From contig OW121847.1 in NCBI GenBank assembly GCA_933228895.1, positions 568,001-632,000 on the forward strand: a stretch of 64,000 nt of DNA, written 5' to 3'. The notes under the pieces were generated by a model. That model was not told the DNA's origin, ran no database searches, and worked only from the letters and a program-made list of their open reading frames with translations. A program made the position numbers and the translations under genes. Source of the DNA: Platycnemis pennipes. Its lineage: Eukaryota; Arthropoda; Insecta; Odonata; Platycnemididae. Shown piece by piece: positions 21,949 through 29,695 of the stretch. How positions within the stretch are numbered: position 1 is the first letter of the stretch; each line of letters opens with the position of its first letter.

Positions 21949-22630
21949 GCACGGGCATGTAGATTACTGTGACCCTATCTTCAGGAAAGATTTTAGTACG
22001 GAATCTAAACCTTTCGTCCGTGTCCTGTCCGAGGTCTAGGACCAAATAGCCGAATGGTTCTTGCGTCACCTCTTTATATACCCTTTCCAATTCCTGCGAT
22101 TTTTCAGGATAGACCTGCCGAGCCAAGTGACCGAATTGTAGTCGATCTCTAGGATTTTTAAATGCTACTATATACTTGGAATTTAGGGATATATTTCTCG
22201 CTTGCGGGCTCTGATAGAATATGTTTTGCGTGATTAAGAACACGGAAATGTTAAAATGATGGCTTCCTCTTGTGAACAATTTGCATACGTCTTTACTGTA
22301 CGCTCCCTCACTCATTAGATCATCTAGCACGTACAACGTTGGCACGCCTACGAATTCTTCGAAAGGGGGTATTTCGGTTCGAAATTGAATTGGTGTACTC
22401 GTACGTATTCTTGGTTCACTTCCGCGACTGCAGCACCACACAATCTGATGTATTGAACTATCGATCATGTAAGGTAAATTTTTCAAGAATTTCGTCACGA
22501 ACGTCGTTTTTCCACATCCCGAAGGGCCTGCGCAGATGCAAGTGAAAGGATGTTTCCAGACCAATGTCATGATTGGTACTGATCTCATTATAGCGCCTAA
22601 TGGGTGTTTATAAGTATCAAAAATCTTCAT
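21923..22630 (-). CDS. ATP: Genome-packaging ATPase (A32/FtsK-HerA type)
   Basis: I start it at ATG 22630-22628, inside the last codons of PolB (14-base overlap), giving 235 aa. Walker A is GPSGCGKTT (residues 35-43). Walker B is LYVLDDLM with D103/D104. A sensor-like FLITQN ends at 136. These match the poxvirus A32-like packaging ATPases of Polintons, which pump DNA into the capsid. The frame is open a further 32 codons upstream inside PolB, but that part has no family resemblance. Length is normal. Confidence 0.9.
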   Translation of the reverse strand: MKIFDTYKHPLGAIMRSVPIMTLVWKHPFTCICAGPSGCGKTTFVTKFLKNLPYMIDSSIHQIVWCCSRGSEPRIRTSTPIQFRTEIPPFEEFVGVPTLYVLDDLMSEGAYSKDVCKLFTRGSHHFNISVFLITQNIFYQSPQARNISLNSKYIVAFKNPRDRLQFGHLARQVYPEKSQELERVYKEVTQEPFGYLVLDLGQDTDERFRFRTKIFPEDRVTVIYMPVHDEKIGEQ

Positions 22631-25600
22631 TACCAAACGCCTCGCTATGCGTTCTCTTTCGCGGAATTTTGTAATGACCCCAAGCCATAGTATTAATCCC
22701 ATCCTCGCAAATATATCTTTTGTCATCGCTTGCGTTTAGCGTGACTTTGTTCATTTGTACCGTGTACAATTCATGCTTATTACTTCGAATGACTGTCATC
22801 CTTCTGAATTCTGTGGAATTTTCATGCAGGCAACGGACGTAGTCGTTGAATTTTAGACATTTATCTTTGACAGATTTAGTTATACCCTTGGCTTTCTTTT
22901 TTTCCTTTCCACCCTCGACCTTGAAGGAATATAGTTTGCTTCTCAGACCTACGAAATGAGTCATAATTAAAGAATTACATTCGTCTTTAAATTTCCCAAT
23001 GACTCTTTTGTTCTTCTCAGAGTAGCAAGGGTGAGACTTTGGGTAATTTGATGTATCAAACGCATCCAGGTTGCTTAATATGTCCTCATTAATGTCATTT
23101 GTGTAAATTTGGTAAATAAACGAATCGGTATCGCTGTAGGAAAGGGAGATGTTCTTACCGTATTTTGGCAACATTGTCTGATAGTGAAAGTCATACATTA
23201 ATGTCTTGCTGAGGTCTAAAACACAGAAACCTATGTATATCGGTTTGTTCATTTTGATAGTCGCCTTTCGCATGTGAACGGCCACCAGAGACTCGTTGAA
23301 AATCGTTCTGTCCAAAAATGTCGATTTATTGATTAACTTTTGTAATTTTTTTTCGTCAGTCACTAATTGTATGTTAATTCTTTTTCGCACATTCTCCATC
23401 GTCTTGCCAAATACGGAATTATTCATGAGCTTGTAGAAGTCTTTTTGGAAGTCATTAGTGGCTAATTGCCTTCGATTAGTGTTCAAGTCAATATATGTCT
23501 TTAACCAAGGGGATTGACTAAATTCGATGATTCTATGTACCTTTTTCATAACAAGTCCAAGGGAAAGAGCCTGCTTGAGGTTGACATAGTGAATAACGTA
23601 TTTAGTCCGACCCTCGAGCGTGGTAATTAACTTTTTATGTTTTCCACCGGGTGGGACTCGGTTTTCCGGACAAAGCGGGAAATCGGAATGACTATCGTGA
23701 AGAGACTGCGGATACTCGAGATCAACTTCCAAAATATATCCCTTTTCGTTTTCATTTGAAATTTTAGCGACCTCAAAATTTGAAATTTCCATAGGGGAGA
23801 GCCATCGAAAATTTGCATATGGGAGTGGCTGGGAGAGCGCCCAACCATAGAGATTATTCGCGTCGAGATAGGTAATGAAGTTAGACTCAGCTTCGGGATC
23901 ATAATTTTCCAAATATTTATTATTTGCCTCGCAATATCTTTTGCAGCATTGTGATATTCCCCCGCGAATACCTGCCTCAAACATCAGGAGCATGTCGTAA
24001 TCTGTTAAAAGTTCCAACTCAATTTCTGTATGCTTCAGCATAGCGTCAAAAGCTAACCCCGGAGCAGTGTAATACCACGCAGGGTCAAGCTTGTATGCAT
24101 CAAAACAAACGTCTCTGAAATTCTCGAAGACGTCGGCTAAAAGTGTGACGTCACTTATAAGATAGACATCACTATAATCCCCCAATGTTTTGCATTCGAA
24201 TGATGCCCAAACGTTGGAAGCGTGAGCGTAATCTTCCTCTGAAATATCGTCGCCTGTGAGCCGATTATGAAATTTTTCTCTATCCGGAAGTGAGGTTTCA
24301 TCTAATCGTTCCAGTGAATCAGTGTAGTCGTATGGATAAACACCCTTTCGTGTAACCAAATGTGTCATCTCGTTGAATGTTTGCTGGGTGTATTTAAAAG
24401 TCTTCAGATTTGAGACCAAGGACGCCAGAGAAGCAGACATGAACCGATACGTATCGATAAACCGAATGTTAAAATTGTCATCGACAGACTTTGCGAATGT
24501 AATGTACTTTTCCTCAGAATTTGGTATTACGAATATTCTCCTCTCGTCATAATCTAACTCGCGGACAATGAAATGACCATCGTATGATGAAAGATTGTGG
24601 ATGAAGACTGGTAAGAAATTCGGCATTCTATACTGCATGTTACAAAACTGATGCGCTGCACCCCTAAATCGTCCTGTCAAGTGATCGTGATCTCTCACGC
24701 GATCCTCGTTAAGTTGTTTCCCGCAAATGTGACAATCCACTGTCTCCTGAAACACGCTCTCCTCATCGGGAGTGAGGGGGTTCATGGGGACGGTATCTTT
24801 ATACAAAGCACGTATTTTATCCGCCTCTTCTTTCATTCGCTCAATAAACACACGCGCTGCGTTCGGTCCTCGATATAACTGAGGCCTTTGACATCCATCA
24901 GGTGTGATTACCATATAGCAGAAACTAAATGGTGTGTGTTTTTGTATCACGTTCGTGTAGGATGTATGTGAAGAGGGTTCACAAGTGCTCACATTTTCGA
25001 GAAGGCATTCAAAGTCAACGTATATGACGTAATCTACTCGAAGGGAATAATTAACGTGAGTGAATTTTAAAATGCTATCACTCTCGTCAGGCATTACAAT
25101 TTTACTCGGTTTCCCCACCCCTTTGCATAACTCCCGATGTTCTTCTAGTTTGGTCTCATCGTAGTAGTGCGTGAGGCAACGTTTGCAAATGTGGATTCTA
25201 TGAGTGCGTGTAATTTGCGAGCGAATCAATCTATTAAAATTTTTGATCCAGCAAAAGTGTGAAGTTTCATCGTTTGTAACAAAAAGCAAATCTCTATGAT
25301 CTTCTAGCTCTAGATCGACAACTTTCATCGGGTAAACCTCATTTTTGTCTGTTAGACCAAAAACGTTTATCGAAATATTGTTTGCTCGCTCAAATTTGGG
25401 GATATCTTTCAATTCTACAGGATATTCTATACAGTTCCAATTATAACTCGTGCGAAACGCTTCCGTATTATACTTGCAAACCCGTTGAGGTTTTAGAGCT
25501 ACGTTTTTTGCCCAAACAGCGTACTTGAAGCAGTATATATCCTCATTTTGCACGTTGATTACAGCTTTGCTGTTTTTGATTTTAGGTGGTAGCTCTATAT

Positions 25601-26282
25601 ACGTCGATCCCCGAAAAGGCGTATATTTATTTATACGCAATTCTAATCCGATTACATTAGCAAGGCTCCATCCGGACCCCTTTGCTTGGAATTCCGACTT
25701 CTCCTTGAGCAATTTTGAAAAAGCCTCGTTCAATACTTCTCCCATATTATCCGCAGATAAGAGACGTCTATTGTTTGTCTTGAAAGATGCATCCATTTCC
25801 TCTCTCTCACCTTTATGAAATTTACAAATTAAAATAAGATTAAATTTAATCGATTTTTTTGCAATTGCCTGTTCTAGTAATTTCTCGGCTACCTGTTCTT
25901 TAATGTCGTCGAGGAAAGAAATTACGTCCCCACCTTTATCCTCCTCTGGAGTGATCCAGAACGTTTGAAGTCTAGATCGGATAGCAGATTCCACCTCAAT
26001 AAAGCCTCGACCTAGTTGGTTCGTCACCTTCTGTCTGTGCAAATTCGTATTTTCGTGTTGTAAAGCCTCATCTGTGTTGTAGTACACTTCGCAATAATTA
26101 CAAAATTTTCTACCCTTTACCTCGTCTAGCGCCTCTTTCATCCGTGTGAAGGTTTCCATATCATTTATAACATCATTATCAAAAACAACACGTCGATGAA
26201 TGTTCATGATTGCCTGTTCTAGTTCCTGTGAGGTGAACTGACGAGAATTGAAATTATTTAAAATTTCTGCGATTGAATGCAT
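22617..26282 (-). CDS. POLB: Protein-primed family B DNA polymerase (PolB)
   Basis: A 1221-aa intact polymerase. C2H2-like fingers lie at 61-82 and 366-386. Exo I has D423/E425 (YVDFECLL), Exo II N563/D568 (HNLSSYDGHF), Exo III Y707/D711 (YLISD). An endonuclease VII/HNH-like zinc module is inserted at 517-547 (CHIC, DHDHLTGRFRG, HQFC). Polymerase motif A is YLDANNLYG (D807), motif B KLMNNSVFGKTMEN (951-964), motif C YSDTDS (D1051/D1053), and KLYSF is at 1116. All catalytic residues are present, so activity is plausible. The start is ATG 26282-26280, preceded by a predicted 5' UTR intron. Confidence 0.95.
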   Translation of the reverse strand: MHSIAEILNNFNSRQFTSQELEQAIMNIHRRVVFDNDVINDMETFTRMKEALDEVKGRKFCNYCEVYYNTDEALQHENTNLHRQKVTNQLGRGFIEVESAIRSRLQTFWITPEEDKGGDVISFLDDIKEQVAEKLLEQAIAKKSIKFNLILICKFHKGEREEMDASFKTNNRRLLSADNMGEVLNEAFSKLLKEKSEFQAKGSGWSLANVIGLELRINKYTPFRGSTYIELPPKIKNSKAVINVQNEDIYCFKYAVWAKNVALKPQRVCKYNTEAFRTSYNWNCIEYPVELKDIPKFERANNISINVFGLTDKNEVYPMKVVDLELEDHRDLLFVTNDETSHFCWIKNFNRLIRSQITRTHRIHICKRCLTHYYDETKLEEHRELCKGVGKPSKIVMPDESDSILKFTHVNYSLRVDYVIYVDFECLLENVSTCEPSSHTSYTNVIQKHTPFSFCYMVITPDGCQRPQLYRGPNAARVFIERMKEEADKIRALYKDTVPMNPLTPDEESVFQETVDCHICGKQLNEDRVRDHDHLTGRFRGAAHQFCNMQYRMPNFLPVFIHNLSSYDGHFIVRELDYDERRIFVIPNSEEKYITFAKSVDDNFNIRFIDTYRFMSASLASLVSNLKTFKYTQQTFNEMTHLVTRKGVYPYDYTDSLERLDETSLPDREKFHNRLTGDDISEEDYAHASNVWASFECKTLGDYSDVYLISDVTLLADVFENFRDVCFDAYKLDPAWYYTAPGLAFDAMLKHTEIELELLTDYDMLLMFEAGIRGGISQCCKRYCEANNKYLENYDPEAESNFITYLDANNLYGWALSQPLPYANFRWLSPMEISNFEVAKISNENEKGYILEVDLEYPQSLHDSHSDFPLCPENRVPPGGKHKKLITTLEGRTKYVIHYVNLKQALSLGLVMKKVHRIIEFSQSPWLKTYIDLNTNRRQLATNDFQKDFYKLMNNSVFGKTMENVRKRINIQLVTDEKKLQKLINKSTFLDRTIFNESLVAVHMRKATIKMNKPIYIGFCVLDLSKTLMYDFHYQTMLPKYGKNISLSYSDTDSFIYQIYTNDINEDILSNLDAFDTSNYPKSHPCYSEKNKRVIGKFKDECNSLIMTHFVGLRSKLYSFKVEGGKEKKKAKGITKSVKDKCLKFNDYVRCLHENSTEFRRMTVIRSNKHELYTVQMNKVTLNASDDKRYICEDGINTMAWGHYKIPRKRTHSEAFGNEDF

Positions 26283-26314
26283 GTTTTTTTTGTAAGGTAG
26301 CGGAAAAGTGGGTG

Positions 26315-26403
26315 CTGTAAAGATAATCGATACCGCGAATAAGTCTATCCAAATATATTTTAAAAGATTAAAATCGAAACAAAAAAATGTTTTTTTTACT
26401 CAC
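26315..26403 (-). other. Predicted 89-nt intron in the PolB 5' UTR
   Basis: On the minus strand GTGAGT (26403-26398) and TATCTTTACAG (ending 26315) make a donor and acceptor 89 bases apart, between the TATA element and the PolB ATG. Splicing would remove no coding sequence. Confidence 0.45.
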
Positions 26404-26511
26404 TGTGAATGTCTGTAGATGGTGATGAAGATGATGAAAGCTTCTGTGGAATTCTTCCGAATCTCTCGAAATCTCGATGGGAAATGGAAAATGTTCTCTC
26501 CACCGTAGAGT

Positions 26512-26523
26512 TTTATATATAAA
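26512..26523. promoter_or_regulatory. Palindromic TATA element between divergent gene blocks
   Basis: TTTATATATAAA is a perfect palindrome, so it reads as a TATA box on both strands. PolB and the minus block lie to the left, the plus-strand genes to the right. On the plus strand an initiator-like TCAGT follows at 26533-26537, slightly closer than the usual 25-31 bases. The 26404-26811 interval otherwise shows no gene. Confidence 0.5.
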
Positions 26524-27006
26524 TTAGTTTACTCAGTGTATCTCGCGTACGGGTAGCGATTGGAACTTGTTCCCATGAACGACGACTATGAACTAACCGA
26601 GGTGTGTGCGGTCTTGCCTAGCAGAAAGATCTAGGTCTAATGCCTTTCACTTCTCGCTTCAGTAGAAGTCGAAGGTGGGGGAAAAAAATATGCGCTGACG
26701 AAGCGAGTATCTAAGGTGAACACGACCTCTATAGTAACCTCTATATGAGTCATCCTAGATATACGTATGTAGGTCGTGGTGTGGGGGGAGAACTCAAATG
26801 CAATTGCTATAATGATGAAGGTGAACCTTAGTCGGATGACTGTTAGCCATCCTTTCACTCCATCACCGGCCGCACGCAACGAGGTGTGTTGTATTGAACT
26901 AAAAAAACCTTACAATGAAGTCGGCATCCATTTCCTTGTTCATATAAATACATCAAATGTACTCAATCCTATACTTCATTTTCCCATGTGCTTTGAAAGC
27001 TCTACT

Positions 27007-27861
27007 ATGACTCGTTTTATACGTTTAAACCGATCACAGTTTACTGAAGTAAATGCTTCTGCATATGCTCTACATAATATTCAGAAATATTTTAGTTTCA
27101 TCGGTTTACCACCCCTTTATACTCTATGTCTGAGAGTCGTGGCATCATGCTTGGAAAGAAAAACGGATACATATAAACTCAGTCTTCCGCAGACAGTGTG
27201 TACCGATTTAGTATATTATATAGAATGTAATAGGAAAATCCTATGGAAACGGTGTTTGGGGGCTTTGTCAGATGATTCCATGTTAGATTATGAATTGGAG
27301 ATTAATAATATTGAGTTTAATTTTAATACGCGTCTAACACCATACGCATATCAAATTTTGCTGGATAGACCTTTTGATTTTCTTTATGATATGCAGTCTT
27401 ATATAGGAAGCCCATTTCACATGGTGTTGATGCACTATAGTTTTAGTTCAAAGTATACGGCAGCTACATTTTGTTTGAAGTGTGCATCATCAATTAGACC
27501 GTTTAAACCCTTTAGCGTATATCTATATATACATCACACGGTTTTAAATGTAATCGAGACGGAATCTGTGATTCAGCGGAGTGATTATTGGTGCTCTAAC
27601 TGTGTTAGGACGCCTCTGTTTGCATTGATTGATAAGTCGGACTGTTCATCTACATTTACCAGACATGAAAGTTCGTCGTCAGAAGATGATTCGTCCTCTG
27701 ACTCAAGGGAATCGTATACGTTCGCCTTCAATACTCATAAAAGGCGTAAGAATTATTCTAATTATCTAGAGTATCACCGTGCCTTGAAGCGGAAACGAGT
27801 GGGTTCTTATTTTTCCTCGGACACCTTTCTAGATTCAGATTCTGAAGGACAATGCTGGTAA
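27007..27861 (+). CDS. Protein with SOCS-box-like motif, CxxC pairs and acidic Ser-rich tail
   Basis: From ATG 27007 (A at -3) the protein has 284 aa; in-frame ATGs at 26812, 26815, 26836 and 26986 allow longer forms. Residues 36-45 (PLYTLCLRVV) fit the elongin-C BC-box pattern P/S/T-L-xxx-C-xxx-hydrophobic, and 57-72 (KLSLPQTVCTDLVYYI) align with a cullin-5 box. Together they resemble a SOCS box, which recruits ubiquitin ligases to a target. An F-box-like reading of LPPLYTLCLRVVASCL is the alternative. Residues 156-159 and 196-199 are CxxC pairs, perhaps zinc-binding. Residues 221-236 are a Ser/Asp/Glu run, and KRKR lies near the C-terminus. TAA lies inside a splice donor. The substrate is unknown. 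Confidence 0.7.
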   Translation: MTRFIRLNRSQFTEVNASAYALHNIQKYFSFIGLPPLYTLCLRVVASCLERKTDTYKLSLPQTVCTDLVYYIECNRKILWKRCLGALSDDSMLDYELEINNIEFNFNTRLTPYAYQILLDRPFDFLYDMQSYIGSPFHMVLMHYSFSSKYTAATFCLKCASSIRPFKPFSVYLYIHHTVLNVIETESVIQRSDYWCSNCVRTPLFALIDKSDCSSTFTRHESSSSEDDSSSDSRESYTFAFNTHKRRKNYSNYLEYHRALKRKRVGSYFSSDTFLDSDSEGQCW

Positions 27862-27863
27862 GT
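27858..27863 (+). other. Consensus 5' splice donor overlapping the stop codon
   Basis: CTG/GTAAGT is a near-perfect donor. The TAA stop of the SOCS-box-like gene (27859-27861) lies within it, so splicing here removes the stop. Two good acceptors lie downstream at 28466 and 28985. Confidence 0.6.
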
Positions 27864-27964
27864 AAACTAACCTTCCTTGGTGAATCAAAGGTTTCTTTCA
27901 CTTAATTCAGTATATAAGTGCTCGTTTTGCTGGGAGATATTCACTCGCATCTGCAGATCGGTTC

Positions 27965-28355
27965 GTCTCGTCTCCTACGCCATCTCGTCTCCTGCACCGT
28001 CTCGTATCCTGTGACATCTCATCTCCTACACCGTATCGTATCCTGCGCCATCTCGTCTCCTGCACCGTCTCGTCTCCTGCGCCATCTCGTCTCCTGCGCC
28101 GTATCGTCTCCTGCACCGTCTCGTATCCTGTGACATCTCGTCTCCTGCACCGTCTCATCTCCTGCGCCATCTCGTCTCCTGCACCGTATCGTATCCTGCA
28201 CCGTCTCGTATCCTGCACCAGCTCGTATCCTGCACCAGCTCGTATCCTACGCCATCTCGTCTCCTGCACCGTATCGTATCCTGCACCGTCTCGTATCCTG
28301 CGCCATCTCGTCTCCTACACCATCTCGTCTCCTGTACCATCTCGTCTCCTGCGCC
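27965..28355. repeat. Minisatellite, 23 uninterrupted copies of a 17-bp unit
   Basis: Units follow (G/A)(T/G)(C/A)TCGT(C/A)TCCTGCRCC with substitutions but no indels: 23 x 17 = 391 bases exactly. Because 17 is not a multiple of 3, the array stays open in several frames on both strands, creating false coding frames. It lies in the predicted intron between the SOCS-box-like gene and dUTPase. Confidence 0.97.
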
Positions 28356-28442
28356 ATCGCACACCTTCATCACAGGTTAAGTTTTTTTTAAATGTACTTT
28401 TTACATCAAAGTATTCATATGTAGCATATTTATCTTAAATTA

Positions 28443-28466
28443 TTCTTTTTCATTCTAACGCTGTAG
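28443..28466 (+). other. 3' splice acceptor directly before the dUTPase ATG
   Basis: A pyrimidine-rich stretch, a branch-point-like TTCTAAC and CTGTAG end one base before ATG 28468. Joined to the donor at 27858 it would put a TGA in the upstream frame overlapping the dUTPase start, leaving dUTPase as a second cistron. Confidence 0.5.
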
Positions 28467-28467
28467 A

Positions 28468-28899
28468 ATGCTTGTTGCTATCAAGAAATTACATCCGCTT
28501 GCAATCATTCCTGAATCTAGTTATGACTGTTCGGCTGGATATGATATTGCTGCTATTCAGGATGATGTTATTCCTAAAAGGGGGCGTTGTCTTGTGAGAA
28601 CTGGATTATCTCTTGAGATCCCAAAGGGGTTTTATGGAAGATTAGCGTCTCGGTCGGGTTTATCATTAAAATTTGGAATTGAGGTGGGCGCTGGGGTAGT
28701 CGATGGAAATTATAGAGGGGAAATTAAAGTACTCCTTTATAATCATAGCAACGAGGATTTTATAGTAAACAGGGGGGATCGGATATGTCAAATTATATTT
28801 GAACATATTGCTACAGACGTCATTTTTGTTGCGACCAATGACCACTTTTCACCAACTAGTCGAGGTGTGAGTGGATTTGGCAGTTCAGATACTAATTAA
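28468..28899 (+). CDS. DUT: dUTPase (trimeric, all five motifs)
   Basis: Hydrolyses dUTP to dUMP and diphosphate, keeping uracil out of DNA and feeding dTMP synthesis. The 143-aa protein has motif 1 AGYDIAA (23-29), motif 2 GRLASRSGL (57-65), motif 3 GVVDGNYRGEIKV (76-88, D79 and Y82), motif 4 RGDRICQIIF (102-111) and motif 5 RGVSGFGS (132-139). Length and motif order are those of a trimeric dUTPase, so it is probably active. It has no targeting extension. It has its own AATAAA 36 bases after the stop. As a helper of DNA replication it fits the early arm of the element; such genes occur in many DNA viruses but are not part of the Polinton core set. Confidence 0.96.
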   Translation: MLVAIKKLHPLAIIPESSYDCSAGYDIAAIQDDVIPKRGRCLVRTGLSLEIPKGFYGRLASRSGLSLKFGIEVGAGVVDGNYRGEIKVLLYNHSNEDFIVNRGDRICQIIFEHIATDVIFVATNDHFSPTSRGVSGFGSSDTN

Positions 28900-28934
28900 G
28901 GTAGTGATACTTTTTATGATATGTAACTTTATTC

Positions 28935-28940
28935 AATAAA
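28935..28940 (+). promoter_or_regulatory. Polyadenylation signal for dUTPase
   Basis: AATAAA, 36 bases after the dUTPase stop and upstream of the next splice acceptor. Confidence 0.55.
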
Positions 28941-28962
28941 TGATAATTTAAATATGTAAAAC

Positions 28963-28985
28963 AACTATTTTTAATTCTTTTCTAG
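28963..28985 (+). other. 3' splice acceptor directly before the last plus-strand gene
   Basis: A T-rich tract ending TTCTTTTCTAG, one base before ATG 28987. Used with the donor at 27858 it would keep the upstream frame open into the downstream gene. Confidence 0.5.
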
Positions 28986-28986
28986 G

Positions 28987-29370
28987 ATGAGTTCCGTTAC
29001 CCCTACCACCACCGTATCTGCCGCCACCGCAACTACGACCAACTACAACGTTGCCAGTAGGTTCGCCGCCGACATCGTGACTCCTAGGACGTCAATCCGG
29101 AGCAAGTTACTCCTCGCCCAGGAGAGGGCTAGGTACCTCAGGAAGGAGGACCTGGTGGAGGGGGAGGAGTATTGCGTGGAAGAAATCCGGGAGTCGGGTA
29201 GTCGCTTTGGTGGCCTGCTGGCGGAGATCTTATTCGGTGGGGTGAAGAGGGGGATATTCCTCCCCAAGTATTTTAAGTTAAGCAAAAGTGAAATAAAATT
29301 GTTTAATGAAGATGCTTGGGGGGAGAATTTGAAACTAAAAAAAATAAATGGCCAAATAATTTTGGCATAA
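28987..29370 (+). CDS. Small conserved protein, possible OB-fold/ssDNA-binding (127 aa)
   Basis: Residues 1-30 are a Thr/Ala/Ser-rich low-complexity leader. The body contains LVEGEEYCVEEIRESGSRFG, LAEILFGG and GIFLPKYFKLSKSEI, in the order G-Y-V-I, TRFG, LPxRF known from a family of small proteins in arthropod DNA elements and viruses. That family is suspected to have an OB-fold; single-strand DNA binding during replication is inferred. The only nearby AATAAA (29343-29348) lies inside the coding sequence, 20 bases before the stop. GC content of the first 300 bases is clearly higher than the rest of the element. Confidence 0.65.
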   Translation: MSSVTPTTTVSAATATTTNYNVASRFAADIVTPRTSIRSKLLLAQERARYLRKEDLVEGEEYCVEEIRESGSRFGGLLAEILFGGVKRGIFLPKYFKLSKSEIKLFNEDAWGENLKLKKINGQIILA

Positions 29371-29689
29371 AATTTGAAAAAATTGTCTTTATTATTATAG
29401 ATCATATGACTCGTATTACCTGAACAATTCCCTTCACCGGGTCTAACCTTTTTTTAACACGTTGCAGTTGGGTGGTATGGTATCCTCGGGCTGTGCTCTC
29501 ATGCTCATGTTCCCGGGTGGATGTATGACCTAATCATAGTCCCCTAATGCTGCAGATGAGTGGATGGGGGTGTATGTTCTCCCGGGCAGAGGTGTGACGT
29601 CGGCCTAGCTCAGCTAGAGTGCGCAAAAGTGAAAGGGAATAGAGCTTCGCGGATGACCTCGGCCTAGTTCGATCATTTTGATATCTACT
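29371..29689. repeat. Polinton right terminal region (presumed terminal inverted repeat)
   Basis: Non-coding, with internal direct repeats: ATGTTCCCGGG / ATGTTCTCCCGGG (29507, 29574) and GACGTCGGCCTAGCTC / GACCTCGGCCTAGTTC (near 29597, 29655). It ends in TCTACT before GAACTC. The left counterpart is missing, so the inverted-repeat status is inferred from family structure. Confidence 0.7.
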
Positions 29690-29695
29690 GAACTC
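29690..29695. other. Polinton 3' target-site duplication GAACTC
   Basis: Six bases after the Polinton end, identical to the uninterrupted site at 2338-2343. Confidence 0.7.

Larger units (their letters stand above)
14662..29689. mobile_element. Polinton/Maverick (adintovirus-like) element, left terminus missing
   Basis: The element carries protein-primed PolB, a chromodomain integrase, an A32-type packaging ATPase, an adenain-like protease and a double jelly-roll capsid protein, the defining Polinton set. Its right end reads ...GATATCTACT followed by GAACTC, so the element would begin AGTAGATATC, in line with the AGT...ACT ends and 6-bp target duplications known for Polintons. About 15.0 kb is present. 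The left inverted repeat is not visible and probably falls in the N gap. Replication, integration and virion genes are open; one accessory gene at the left end is broken. Confidence 0.93.

Noticed and set aside
26776..27006. Longer N-terminus for the SOCS-box-like protein
   Set aside because: The frame opens with GTG rather than ATG; earlier in-frame ATGs (26812 onwards) are possible but the stretch looks like leader sequence. Kept as an alternative, not as the main call.
27965..28355. CRISPR-like array
   Set aside because: No spacers; units are directly adjacent 17-mers in a eukaryotic setting.
27907..28438. Several open frames of 60-120 residues on both strands over the 17-bp array
   Set aside because: They follow from a stop-free 17-bp unit read in rotating frames and have only low-complexity repeats.
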